From Armatimonadota bacterium (GTDB taxonomy: Bacteria; Armatimonadota; Fimbriimonadia; Fimbriimonadales; Fimbriimonadaceae): a DNA stretch of 25,919 bases. Below the pieces are notes generated by a model that saw only the letters and a program-made list of their open reading frames with translations, had not been told where the DNA came from and searched no databases. Made by a program: the position numbers and the translations under genes. The stretch covers positions 1 to 25,919 of the forward strand of contig JAEVZK010000066.1 of NCBI GenBank assembly GCA_023392285.1, in the 5' to 3' direction. Below, piece by piece: positions 14,131 through 21,991 of the stretch. Position 1 is the first letter of the stretch. Each line of letters opens with the position of its first letter.

Positions 14131-15027
14131 ATGGAGATCGTTTCCTACGGTGGATGGAACCGTTGCGCCCGAATCGTAAATGGTGATCTCGAGATGATTG
14201 TCACACTCGAGGTAGGGCCAAGAATTATCCGATTTGGCCAGATCGGGGGTCCTAATGAGTTCGTGAACTACGAAAAGGACATGGGCAAGACGGGCGGCGA
14301 CCAATATCGCAGCTACGGTGGACACCGCCTCTGGATCGCGCCGGAAGAAGCACCAAAGACGACCACGCCGGATAACAACCCCGTCGATGCCACTGAAGAA
14401 GACGGGTGGTTTGTCTTCACCGCCCCCGAAGAGAAGTGGCACATTCAGAAGGAAATCCGGATTCGACCTGAGCAAGACTTCTTTCGAATCGAACACCGGG
14501 TCTACAACCGAGGGGCCTACCACTTGGAACTTGCACCCTGGTCGATTACGGTGATGAATCTGGGCGGGGAATGCGTGTGGCCGCAACCGAAATATCAGCC
14601 GCAGCCGGAACATCTGCTTCCTGTGCGTCCGATGGCGCTGTGGGCCTACACCAATCTAGGAGATGAGCGGTGGACTTGGTCAAAGGAGGTCTGTCGCCTC
14701 AAGCAGACCGACAATCGAGAGCCTCAGAAAATCGGTTGTCAACTTGAGCAAGGTATTGCGGGTTACTCGAACCATGGAAATTTCTTCTTCAAACGGTTCC
14801 CCTATTTTGAGGATGTTGAATATCCAGATTTCGGATGTAATTTCGAGACCTTTACGCGAAACGACATGCTTGAAATTGAATCGTTAGGGCCCATGCAAGT
14901 CGTCGCGCCGGGGGAGTACGCGCTGCATGTTGAGGAGCATCATCTCCTGCTTGGAGTCACGGCTCCAGCAGACAGCGCGGAATGCTTCGATTTTCTTATC
15001 GATCTCGCCGCAAAGACAGAACTCTAG
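14131..15027 (+). CDS. Galactose mutarotase-fold protein (DUF4380-like)
   Basis: A 298-aa soluble, beta-rich protein. The opening GGWNRCARIVNGDLEMIVTLEVGPRIIRF and the following NEFVNYEKD resemble DUF4380/aldose-epimerase-like proteins, where a beta-supersandwich binds carbohydrate. Other conserved-looking points are GGHRLWIAPEE (near 68), FRIEHRVYNRG and APWSITVM. No signal peptide is seen. I chose ATG 14131 (MEIVSYGGWN); an in-frame ATG at 14035 would overlap the envelope-protein gene by 74 bp with unrelated sequence. It follows that gene by 22 bp. The carbohydrate-related role is a fold inference. Confidence 0.8.
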   Translation: MEIVSYGGWNRCARIVNGDLEMIVTLEVGPRIIRFGQIGGPNEFVNYEKDMGKTGGDQYRSYGGHRLWIAPEEAPKTTTPDNNPVDATEEDGWFVFTAPEEKWHIQKEIRIRPEQDFFRIEHRVYNRGAYHLELAPWSITVMNLGGECVWPQPKYQPQPEHLLPVRPMALWAYTNLGDERWTWSKEVCRLKQTDNREPQKIGCQLEQGIAGYSNHGNFFFKRFPYFEDVEYPDFGCNFETFTRNDMLEIESLGPMQVVAPGEYALHVEEHHLLLGVTAPADSAECFDFLIDLAAKTEL

Positions 15028-15049
15028 TTTCTCCGGCTTTTGCCGATAA

Positions 15050-15754
15050 ATGGGTATGCGGAGCGATGTCCTCCAAGTGGTTGCGATTGCATGCCAGGCC
15101 AACTTGTATCTCCAAGGTCGAGAAGAGCGTACGCCGGAGCTGCTCGGCCACCACAACACGTTTGCCCAAGTTCACGAACTGCTCTTTGATCGGGGAGTAG
15201 TGGGGAACAATCGCGTGGTCATCGCCGATGCGACGAGTCCATGGTTACGGCGTCTTGCCAACGAAGATGTCACGAGGATTACGCTGAATCTGAGCGCATG
15301 CCCCATCGATGCGAACACGAATCCGCAAGCGCCATGGGGACTTGTAACCGATGGAGATGTGGGCGTAGAGGTCTGGCAGCCGAGTTGGACGAAGCGAATC
15401 CGCACCTACAGCGATCCTGCTCCTTGGAGGGTGCTATATTCAGCCTCTCGCATCATGCGCAACACCGAAAATCCCGTGACGGTGCTTGCCTACGCGGCAA
15501 AAGATTTAGGCGAATTCTGTAGAGCCCATCGCATTCAAGAGTTCGCTTCCGATCATCTCATTCCAGACCCGTTTCACAGCGAGTTCAGAAGAGTTGCAGA
15601 GACGGCGCTTGGGGCGATGAAGCATGCTAGAGAATGCGATACTCCAAACGTCGAATTGTGGAGAGCGGCGATCAAAGTGCTTGAGGCAGTGCTTAATGTC
15701 GAATTTGCTTCTTGGGAACAGACCATGGGCCAAGACCAGAAACGTCCTGCGTAA
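15050..15754 (+). CDS. Hypothetical protein, 234 aa
   Basis: Not recognised. It is a soluble alpha/beta protein without signal peptide or membrane segments. Features include a start-proximal helix (DVLQVVAIACQANLYLQGREE), a GLVTDGDVGVEVWQPSW segment in the middle and a helical C-terminal third (ETALGAMKHAREC...LWRAAIKVLEAVLNVEF). The codon pattern looks coding through most of the length. The start is ATG 15050, directly after an in-frame TAA; ATG 15056 is an equally possible start. It lies 22 bp after the mutarotase-like gene. Its last 62 bp overlap the convergent pseudopilin-like gene, an unusually long overlap, so one of the two C-termini may be extended. Confidence 0.65.
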   Translation: MGMRSDVLQVVAIACQANLYLQGREERTPELLGHHNTFAQVHELLFDRGVVGNNRVVIADATSPWLRRLANEDVTRITLNLSACPIDANTNPQAPWGLVTDGDVGVEVWQPSWTKRIRTYSDPAPWRVLYSASRIMRNTENPVTVLAYAAKDLGEFCRAHRIQEFASDHLIPDPFHSEFRRVAETALGAMKHARECDTPNVELWRAAIKVLEAVLNVEFASWEQTMGQDQKRPA

Positions 15755-16523
15755 TCCTGCCAATCGTGCCGTCAAGAGACTTAGAAACGTGCCCGTCACA
15801 GTAGAGGAAGTGAATGCCACCCGGATGCCGAGAATCGGCCTCCGCGGTATAACCGGTCGTTTTGCTGCCGGGAAAAGCTAAGCGAGTCACCGCAGTCGTC
15901 TGCTTGTTCGGGAAAGTATTGCTGGTATCAAAGCCGATGACGTAACCGTCCGAAGCCATTTCTCGGCCATCGAAGCTCTTTAGCGGCAGAGGATCGACGG
16001 TATCCTTCCGACCCCGATCGATCGTTTCCCCGAGAATGATTTGAGACTTAGGGTCAGCGACACTCACCGCGAGCTGTCCGCTGTACGCGTAAACCATCCC
16101 GTAGCTGGAAGTGTCCACGTCGGTGCCGTTGCCCGAACTTCGGTTGTTCTCTTCGTCGCTCGCAGCTGGACATTTGAAGACGGTCGGGTCCGAGATAAAT
16201 GGCCTCAGATCTTGCTGCCACGTGTAAGTGAGTCCATTATCGAATGCCGATGGCTCATCGCTCTCGTAGGTCGCCGTCGTGTAGGCAAACGGGTAACGCT
16301 CGTCATGCTCCTCCATGTAAAGGTTGAGGGCGGTGCCGAGTTGCTTGAAGTTCTTCGCGCAAATGGACTTGTACACGCCTTTCAGCATGTAAAAGTAAAC
16401 CGGAATGCCAATGATCAGGAGCACGACAAGGACGATCAAGACAATCTTGACATCCTTCTTGGTCACGTATTGCTGCGACGGGCTCGCACCCTCGACTGCT
16501 TGTGGATCGTACGGATCGCTCAT
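15693..16523 (-). CDS. Pseudopilin-like protein with H-x9-DG motif
   Basis: A 276-aa membrane-anchored protein of the DUF1559/H-X9-DG type common in Planctomycetes and Armatimonadota. It has a cytoplasmic N-terminus of about 25 residues, one hydrophobic helix (27-47) and then the pilin-like amphipathic segment CAKNFKQLGTALNLYMEEHDERYP. A KCPAAS motif lies at 118-123 and RHPGGIHFLYCDGHV at 232-246 (H233, D243, G244, exactly nine residues between). It lacks the classical Gly-Phe-Thr-Leu-Ile-Glu prepilin peptidase site before the helix, so processing is doubtful. It is the last gene of a three-gene minus-strand operon, its ATG overlapping the LCP stop (ATGA). Confidence 0.87.
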   Translation of the reverse strand: MSDPYDPQAVEGASPSQQYVTKKDVKIVLIVLVVLLIIGIPVYFYMLKGVYKSICAKNFKQLGTALNLYMEEHDERYPFAYTTATYESDEPSAFDNGLTYTWQQDLRPFISDPTVFKCPAASDEENNRSSGNGTDVDTSSYGMVYAYSGQLAVSVADPKSQIILGETIDRGRKDTVDPLPLKSFDGREMASDGYVIGFDTSNTFPNKQTTAVTRLAFPGSKTTGYTAEADSRHPGGIHFLYCDGHVSKSLDGTIGRITQDVSGLGPWSVPKKQIRH

Positions 16524-17500
16524 GGGTTGATGGAGACCATTTCACGATCGCGAGCCAGTCCATACATGGCGAGCACCTTCGAGAGCTTGGTCCGATCCAC
16601 CCCGAGTCCCTTGCCAGAAGCATAAGTTGGGATGACGCCTAGCCGGATCTGGTTTGGCTGAAGTCCCTTGGAAAAGAAGGCTAACGAGGAAATCTGATCG
16701 TCGGTCAAAGCGTTCCCGAGCACGTCTTTGGCGGATTGGACAATCTCGGGCAAGCTGAAAACGTTCGCCATGACGGCAGACTTGAAGCCCACCAAAAAAT
16801 CCTTCTGCCGCTGCTGACGCTGAAAATCTGTATCGGCGACACCCGCATTGCTATGTCGATATCGCACGTAGCACATCGCATCATAACCGCGCAGCTTGTG
16901 CTTACCTGGCGTCAAATGGACATGCAGGTTGCCGGCCTTGTCGTCGTAGTCCATTTTCTTTGACACATTCACGTTGACGCCTCCTACGAGGTCGACGAGA
17001 TGCTGGAACGCTGTGTAATCGACGGTGATCACCTTGTCGATCTTGACGCCGATTGTGTGCTCGACCGCCTTTTTGGCAAGGGCGTCTTCTTGTCCCCACT
17101 TCGCGATCGCGTGGTAAGCGTTGATCTTGTGGTTGTCGTAGCCGGGCAGCTTGCACCACGTGTCCCTGGGGATGCTGACACCCGTGATACTGCGACTTTT
17201 AAAATCCATTTTCGCAACCAGCATCATGTCGCTTCTCGCCTTATGTTTAAGGACGGTCTGACCTTGATAGTAGAGGTCTTCATCACAACCCAAGATCAAG
17301 AACGTGGTGGAGTCAGACTTAAAGGCAGCCTGCGGCTTTGGAGCACCCAGGACCGTGCTCGACACCATCTTCCAAAAAAGCGGTCTGCGCTGAGCCCAAC
17401 CGATCCCAATTCCGATTAAAAGAAAGGCGGTGCAGGCCGTCAAATACCAAACTGCGCCTAGAAATCGGTAAAAAGCGCATGGGCGTCTCTTCTTTGTCAT
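16520..17500 (-). CDS. LytR-CpsA-Psr (LCP) family protein
   Basis: A 326-aa membrane-anchored LCP enzyme. Family members transfer polyprenyl-linked glycopolymers onto peptidoglycan or other acceptors. A short basic N-terminus is followed by one membrane helix (about 12-35). The extracytoplasmic LCP domain has FLILGCDED (67-75), ARSDMMLV (R89, D91), VSIPRDT (R112, D113), HKINAYH (124-130), VDLVGGV, CYVRYRH (R213, R215) and DFQRQQRQ (225-232), the usual Arg/Asp set for binding pyrophosphate lipid. I chose ATG 17500 (MTKKRRPCAF); ATG 17542 would overlap the kinase gene. It starts 4 nt after the kinase stop and overlaps the pseudopilin start by 4 nt. Confidence 0.9.
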   Translation of the reverse strand: MTKKRRPCAFYRFLGAVWYLTACTAFLLIGIGIGWAQRRPLFWKMVSSTVLGAPKPQAAFKSDSTTFLILGCDEDLYYQGQTVLKHKARSDMMLVAKMDFKSRSITGVSIPRDTWCKLPGYDNHKINAYHAIAKWGQEDALAKKAVEHTIGVKIDKVITVDYTAFQHLVDLVGGVNVNVSKKMDYDDKAGNLHVHLTPGKHKLRGYDAMCYVRYRHSNAGVADTDFQRQQRQKDFLVGFKSAVMANVFSLPEIVQSAKDVLGNALTDDQISSLAFFSKGLQPNQIRLGVIPTYASGKGLGVDRTKLSKVLAMYGLARDREMVSINP

Positions 17501-17504
17501 CGTC

Positions 17505-18806
17505 TTAGGCTGTTGCTTCAGCAGCAGTTTCTGGAAAAACAACTCTGAACGTCGAACCGTGCCCGACCTTGCTGTCGATCGAGACTTTAGCCTTGTGCGT
17601 CGCGGCTAATTCAAGGACGATCTTAGTGCCCCAGCCGCTTCCGCCGCCTTTGTCCCACTGGGACCGGGCGTTTCCGGTGAGGATGCGCTCAGCTATCTCG
17701 GAACTCATACCGGGACCTGAGTCTTGGACTTCGATGACATGATCGCCATCTTTGTAGAAGTAGCGTACGATCACCTCTCCCATGACAGCATCGCTCTCCT
17801 GATCGTACCGATCTGCCCATTCCTCTGGGATGGTTTCCTTCACTGCCTTGATGGCGTTCCCCACGAGGTTCTGCACTATTCGGAATAAATACAACTCGTC
17901 ATGCAACAGCGGAGGGGCGTCGTCTTGGATCTCATAGCGCAGTGCCACGTGATTCTTGCGCCCCTCCGATTCGAGGTAAGCCGCACTGGTTTGAATCGTC
18001 TCAGACAACGGAGCGCACTTCATATTCGGGCGTAACGTTCGGCCCGCGGAAAGATCGCTGATTAAGCGTGAGTACCCAACGATGCGGTCGATGGACTTAT
18101 GAAGGTCAGAATACATCTCCTCGAGGCTCTCGACGTACATTCCTGCTTCTTCTTCACCTTGGCCATTCGCAAGAGTCTCCTTTAGACCGTCCATCGCGAG
18201 AGTCGAATAGGATAAGGTCGCGTAAAGGCTCGCGGCGAGATTGCCAATGTCGTGGCTGACCTTCCCCATTCCGAGCAGTGTCGACGCTCTCGACGCTTCA
18301 TCGGTGAGGCGATAATTCAGGTACGCCATCGTCGATACGCCAGCCACCGTCTCCAAGACCGCCGCATCGTTGGATGTGAACGTGCCATGCCGTTTGTTGA
18401 GCAGTTGAACTACCCCAATCGGCTCCTCATGCTCCATCATGAGCGGGCACGCGATCATCGAGCGGACGCGCACGCCGGTCGACGTTTCAAAGGGGTTCAG
18501 TTCGCGATCCCCCTGCTCGATGTCCGTGCAAATCGTCGTTCGGGTTTGAAAGGCCTTGCCGGCCATGCCGAAATCATCCGAGATGTCCTTGACCGGGAGC
18601 TTGTCCTCGATATCTTCGGGGAGAACGTGCCGAAACTTCAGGCGCTTGGATGCAGCGTCGTGAAGATAGATCGTGCCTCCCGAGGCTCCAACTGCTTCGA
18701 CGCAGATGGCGAGAACATCCTTCAGCAGGAGATCGAATTTCCCACTGCTTGCCAGCTTGCGCGTAGCTACCTGCACTGCCCGGATCAGCTCATCGTGAGA
18801 CTCCAT
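17505..18806 (-). CDS. GAF-domain sensor histidine kinase
   Basis: A 433-aa cytoplasmic kinase with no membrane segments. An N-terminal GAF domain (about 20-165) should sense a small ligand or redox cue. A DHp-like helical region carries the likely phospho-acceptor in MGKVSHDIGNLAASL (H185; HD-I-G-N instead of the usual HE-x-R-x). An HATPase domain has the N box LVGNAIKAV (N317), DSGPGM (D362) and GGGSGWGTKI. No receiver or response regulator gene is adjacent. I chose ATG 18806 (MESHDELI); a TTG at 18833 would add nine residues. It is the first gene of the operon with LCP and pseudopilin-like genes, which suggests envelope control. Confidence 0.87.
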   Translation of the reverse strand: MESHDELIRAVQVATRKLASSGKFDLLLKDVLAICVEAVGASGGTIYLHDAASKRLKFRHVLPEDIEDKLPVKDISDDFGMAGKAFQTRTTICTDIEQGDRELNPFETSTGVRVRSMIACPLMMEHEEPIGVVQLLNKRHGTFTSNDAAVLETVAGVSTMAYLNYRLTDEASRASTLLGMGKVSHDIGNLAASLYATLSYSTLAMDGLKETLANGQGEEEAGMYVESLEEMYSDLHKSIDRIVGYSRLISDLSAGRTLRPNMKCAPLSETIQTSAAYLESEGRKNHVALRYEIQDDAPPLLHDELYLFRIVQNLVGNAIKAVKETIPEEWADRYDQESDAVMGEVIVRYFYKDGDHVIEVQDSGPGMSSEIAERILTGNARSQWDKGGGSGWGTKIVLELAATHKAKVSIDSKVGHGSTFRVVFPETAAEATA

Positions 18807-19058
18807 GCGTCCGCTTATTTTACTCTTGGACAACCTGACCCGTTCCGGTTTCTACTTTAATGTTCTTGTAAGAGGGGAGAATCTAGTCCCTGAAACACGT
18901 AGGAGATGATAGGGAAGGTTTGCCAGACGGTGGCGTGACAAGCGTCATCTCGCGGGAATTCTTCTCACGTTCATGCTGCGTTCACGACATTTTGGCACCA
19001 TAAACCCGTCAAAGACTTAATCCCTGCGCCACCCGCCGCAAGAACAACTATCGCGCTG

Positions 19059-20135
19059 ATGACCTCGAAAACTTCATTTCCCAATGCAACGCTCGACCTG
19101 GTCGATTTACGCAGCGACACCGTCACTCGGCCGACCGAGGCTATGTTTGAAGCGATGCGCAATGCGCCGCTGGGTGACGACGTCTTGGGAGACGATCCCA
19201 CCGTTATGCGGTTGGAGGAACTTGCCGCGGCGGTAGCAGGAAAGGAAGAGGCCTTATTCGTCCCGAGCGGAACGATGGGCAACCAGATCGCAGTGGCTAC
19301 CCACACTCAGCCTGGCGATGCGATACTGATCGAAGAAGAGGCACATATCCTTTATTATGAGGTGGGGGGTCCGGGCATCATCTCGAATGTGGTGAGTTGG
19401 ACGATTCCGTCCGACCGTGGAGTTATGGACCCGCAGGCGATCGAAAAGCGAGTCTTAACCCGGAATCTTCACACGCCTGGGACAACACTGCTCTGCGTCG
19501 AGAACACGCACAATCGAGCGGGAGGGACGGTCATTCCCCTGAACATGATGTCTGCTTATCGAGAACTTTCGATTCGGCACGGCATGAAGCTGCACCTGGA
19601 CGGAGCGAGAGTGTGCAATGCTGCAGTTGCGCTAGGTGTCGAGGTTCACGAAATCACGGAAAAGGTCGATTCTGTCTCAATCTGCTTGAGCAAGGGTCTT
19701 CGCTCGCCGGTGGGTTCCGTCCTGTGCGGCACGTCCGAATTCATACAGAAGGCGCGAATTTGGCGCAAGCGATTGGGCGGAGGCATGCGCCAAGCAGGAA
19801 TACTTGCCGCCTGCGGGATCATCAGTTTGACGCGAATGGTCGACCGCCTGGTGGAGGACCATGCGCGCGCCCGAGCTATGGCGGAGGCGATCTGCGACCT
19901 CCCTGGAGTCTCCGTCGATATGTCGACAGTTCACACCAATATGGTGATCGCTGAACTGGATCAACCAGCCCTCCTGTGGCAAGATGAACTCAGAAGCAAA
20001 GGCATTTTGGCGTTGCCGGTTGCTCCTAATCGGATGCGATTCGTCTTTCACGCAGACATCAATGATGAAAAGCTGGAGAGGGCAATCGAAGGTTTCCGAT
20101 CGATTTCCAAAGAGCAGTACAAGCGCTTGGCCTAG
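19059..20135 (+). CDS. ltaE: Low-specificity L-threonine aldolase
   Basis: A 358-aa PLP enzyme that cleaves threonine or allo-threonine to glycine and acetaldehyde. Seen in the sequence: DLRSDTVTRPT (16-26), GDDVLGDDPTV (39-49), VPSGTMGNQIA (68-78), ENTHNRAGG (148-156), LHLDGARV (178-185; D181 pairs with the PLP ring) and SICLSKGLRSPVGS with the Schiff-base lysine K212. Length is typical. The start ATG 19059 leaves a 10-residue extension before the conserved block. No good Shine-Dalgarno is visible. It is divergent from the kinase operon across 225-252 bp, in which I see only a weak promoter-like pair. Its stop overlaps that of the YprB-like gene. Confidence 0.93.
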   Translation: MTSKTSFPNATLDLVDLRSDTVTRPTEAMFEAMRNAPLGDDVLGDDPTVMRLEELAAAVAGKEEALFVPSGTMGNQIAVATHTQPGDAILIEEEAHILYYEVGGPGIISNVVSWTIPSDRGVMDPQAIEKRVLTRNLHTPGTTLLCVENTHNRAGGTVIPLNMMSAYRELSIRHGMKLHLDGARVCNAAVALGVEVHEITEKVDSVSICLSKGLRSPVGSVLCGTSEFIQKARIWRKRLGGGMRQAGILAACGIISLTRMVDRLVEDHARARAMAEAICDLPGVSVDMSTVHTNMVIAELDQPALLWQDELRSKGILALPVAPNRMRFVFHADINDEKLERAIEGFRSISKEQYKRLA

Positions 20136-20869
20136 CTGGCGAGGACTGCTTCGCGCATCCTGGTGTAAGCGAATTCGGCGAGCGGCTTCAGATTCACGAC
20201 ATCCGCCTTGTTATATTCGATTAAGCGTTCGAGGGCTCCGCTGTCGCCGAGCCCAATGTACCGCCTCCACAAAATGACCGCGTCGAATCCGGTAAGTCCG
20301 TCGATCTCCTCTGCCCGGCCAATTCCAAGCTGCCGTTCGATGCTCTTGAGCCCTCCCCGTAAACCCAACTTGCGGAGCACGGGGCAAAGATCGAGATGAA
20401 TCTGATCTAGCTCCAGCCCAGGAAAGCTCTTCACGATCGTCGGCAGGTCAAATCCCGTGCCGCAGAAGGTGACGATCATCGCGTATCGCGAAATAATGTC
20501 CCGGAAATTTTCCAGGCTCTCCCCACGAACCAGGCAAGTGTACGAATCTCCGTCAAACAGTCCAATCGTGGTGATGGCGCGACCGTCAGTCTCAATGTCC
20601 AAGTAGACGCAGGAATCACGGAATGAGCTAAAACTTCGCCAAGCATTCTTCTGACCAAGATGGCGGCTGAAAAACTGATGTTCTCGGCGATCGAGGCAGT
20701 GGCAGGATTGTTCGACATAATCGCGAAAAACACCCTGGTCCACTTTTCCAGTAGGCATGCGCGTTTTGCTGCTTAGGAATGAGCCCCAGTCGTGAATTCC
20801 ACGGTCCCACAGCGCTTGCTCGGTGCATCGTCCAACTCCGGGAATGTGAACGAAGGTTCGTTCGAGCAC
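20132..20869 (-). CDS. YprB-like RNase H-fold (DEDD) exonuclease
   Basis: A 245-aa protein. Residues 1-30 contain a short helix-hairpin-helix-like segment (VHIPGVGRCTEQALWDRGI). The nuclease domain of the ribonuclease H-like YprB type has the DEDD metal-binding set: YLDIET (D91, E93), CGTGFDLPTI (D141), HLDLCP (D160) and YNKADVVNL (D223). The segment GGLKSIERQLGI (172-183) is typical of the family. It probably trims nucleic acid 3' ends; the substrate is unknown. The start is GTG 20869, directly abutting the TAA of the upstream secreted-protein gene, whose end supplies a possible AGGA ribosome site. Confidence 0.82.
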   Translation of the reverse strand: MLERTFVHIPGVGRCTEQALWDRGIHDWGSFLSSKTRMPTGKVDQGVFRDYVEQSCHCLDRREHQFFSRHLGQKNAWRSFSSFRDSCVYLDIETDGRAITTIGLFDGDSYTCLVRGESLENFRDIISRYAMIVTFCGTGFDLPTIVKSFPGLELDQIHLDLCPVLRKLGLRGGLKSIERQLGIGRAEEIDGLTGFDAVILWRRYIGLGDSGALERLIEYNKADVVNLKPLAEFAYTRMREAVLAS

Positions 20870-21499
20870 TTATCCTTTGCCTTTGTCTTTGTTTTCGCTC
20901 TTAACTTTTGCCTTTTCTTTGTTGTATTCGTCTCGCGTGATCGCCTTGACTGCGCCACCACGAATGACGCGAGGAATTTCGATAGGCAACAGCGTGTTCG
21001 GCAAGGGCTGCTTGTCCTTCGAATCGTTGAACCAGAAGGTGCCGGTACTCAGATTTTTATCGAATTCGGCGATCATCCGCAAAAACCCGACGCCCTTAAA
21101 AGTGAGATCGAGATCGCGGCCAAACCACTGGCAGTTTTCCCAAGTCCCTACCATAACGATTCTGCCCTTGCCGAAGAAAACTTGCTTGTGGTGCGCGGCG
21201 TTCTCATATTCCTTGCGCACGTTGCCCGAAATCTTCAAATAACTGCCTGGCTTTAGATTGGTAATCAGGACGGTGCCCGCGAAGGTGAAATCAAGCTTGC
21301 CGGAAGCGAAGCGCGTCCCGAGTGGAACCATCTTGAAGCTGCCTACGTTCGATTGGATTCGCAGGGTGTCATCCAGCTTTGGAGCGGGGACCATCGCTAA
21401 CGCGCTGGCAGGAATCGCTCCCGCAGGAGAGGATGGTGCCTGAGCATATGCCAAGCTCAAACCACTCATCAGCACAGTTAAGGCGGCAAAGCGAATCAT
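20870..21499 (-). CDS. Secreted hypothetical protein, 209 aa
   Basis: Not a recognised family. Residues 1-19 are a signal peptide (MIRFAALTVLMSGLSLAYA-QA), then an Ala/Pro-rich linker. The mature part (about 45-170) is beta-rich: a SNVGSFKMVPLGTRF strand pair, LKPGSYLKISGNVRKEY and DLDLTFKGVGFLRMIAEFDKNL. The tail (190-209) is almost entirely Lys/Glu/Asp/Gly, highly charged and presumably disordered; these Lys-rich codons directly precede the YprB-like start. The combination suggests a periplasmic or surface protein. It is divergent from ccmE across 117 bp. Confidence 0.72.
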   Translation of the reverse strand: MIRFAALTVLMSGLSLAYAQAPSSPAGAIPASALAMVPAPKLDDTLRIQSNVGSFKMVPLGTRFASGKLDFTFAGTVLITNLKPGSYLKISGNVRKEYENAAHHKQVFFGKGRIVMVGTWENCQWFGRDLDLTFKGVGFLRMIAEFDKNLSTGTFWFNDSKDKQPLPNTLLPIEIPRVIRGGAVKAITRDEYNKEKAKVKSENKDKGKG

Positions 21500-21505
21500 C
21501 GGTTC

Positions 21506-21511
21506 AGTTTA
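21506..21511 (-). promoter_or_regulatory. -10-like box (TAAACT) of the secreted-protein gene
   Basis: On the minus strand TAAACT ends 6 nt before the ATG at 21499. No Shine-Dalgarno sequence lies between. Confidence 0.4.
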
Positions 21512-21603
21512 TCTCAACTCCATCTCTTCTGAATTCGGTTCCAAATTCGCTACAAATCAGCCAATTTGGCCGTGCGGGAATGGAGCCGCCCCTCAGAACG
21601 TTC

Positions 21604-21609
21604 TACAAT
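21604..21609 (+). promoter_or_regulatory. -10-like box (TACAAT) of ccmE
   Basis: TACAAT, one mismatch from consensus, ends 7 nt before ATG 21617. A start site at normal distance would fall on or next to the start codon. Confidence 0.45.
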
Positions 21610-21616
21610 AGAAGAT

Positions 21617-21991
21617 ATGAATCGAGGCGCAGTAGTCACTATTGTCGTTGCAGTTCTAGCGATGGCGGGGGTTATCATGGCCTTCGTGCTGAACTCCAGC
21701 CCCTACGTGACCATCGCGCAGGCCAAAACAATCCAGGCGGAGCGACTGCATCTGGCCGGGAATATCGTTCCGAAAACGCTCAGCACGAACGCCCGAGCGA
21801 ACAAGATGTCCTTTGACCTTCGTGACGATCAAGGCGCGGTCATTCGAGTCAACTATACAGGGCCGATTCCGACGAATATTCGCGAAGCCAAAGAAGTGGT
21901 AGCGATTGGCGGCGTTAAAGGTTCGGCTTTTGAGAGTCAGCAGTTGCTCATCAAGTGTCCGTCCAAGTACGAGTCAGAGAAAAAGAGCTAA
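21617..21991 (+). CDS. ccmE: Cytochrome c maturation protein CcmE, CxxxY type
   Basis: A 124-aa heme chaperone. It has an N-terminal membrane anchor (about 5-25), then the OB-fold: HLAGNIVPKTLS, MSFDLRDDQG, VIRVNYTGPIPTNI and EVVAIGGVKGSAF. The heme-handle site at the C-terminus is CPSKY (C114, Y118), the CxxxY variant reported in archaea and some bacteria such as Desulfovibrio, in place of the HxxxY of E. coli. I chose ATG 21617 (MNRGAVVT) because it places the anchor at the N-terminus; upstream ATG 21566 adds 17 non-conserved residues. It is followed directly by ccmF (TAA then GTG). Confidence 0.92.
   Translation: MNRGAVVTIVVAVLAMAGVIMAFVLNSSPYVTIAQAKTIQAERLHLAGNIVPKTLSTNARANKMSFDLRDDQGAVIRVNYTGPIPTNIREAKEVVAIGGVKGSAFESQQLLIKCPSKYESEKKS

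Noticed and set aside
18992..19021. Promoter for ltaE (TTGGCA, 18 bp, CTTAAT)
   Set aside because: Matches are weak at the -10 and there is no supporting evidence, so it was not listed as a feature.
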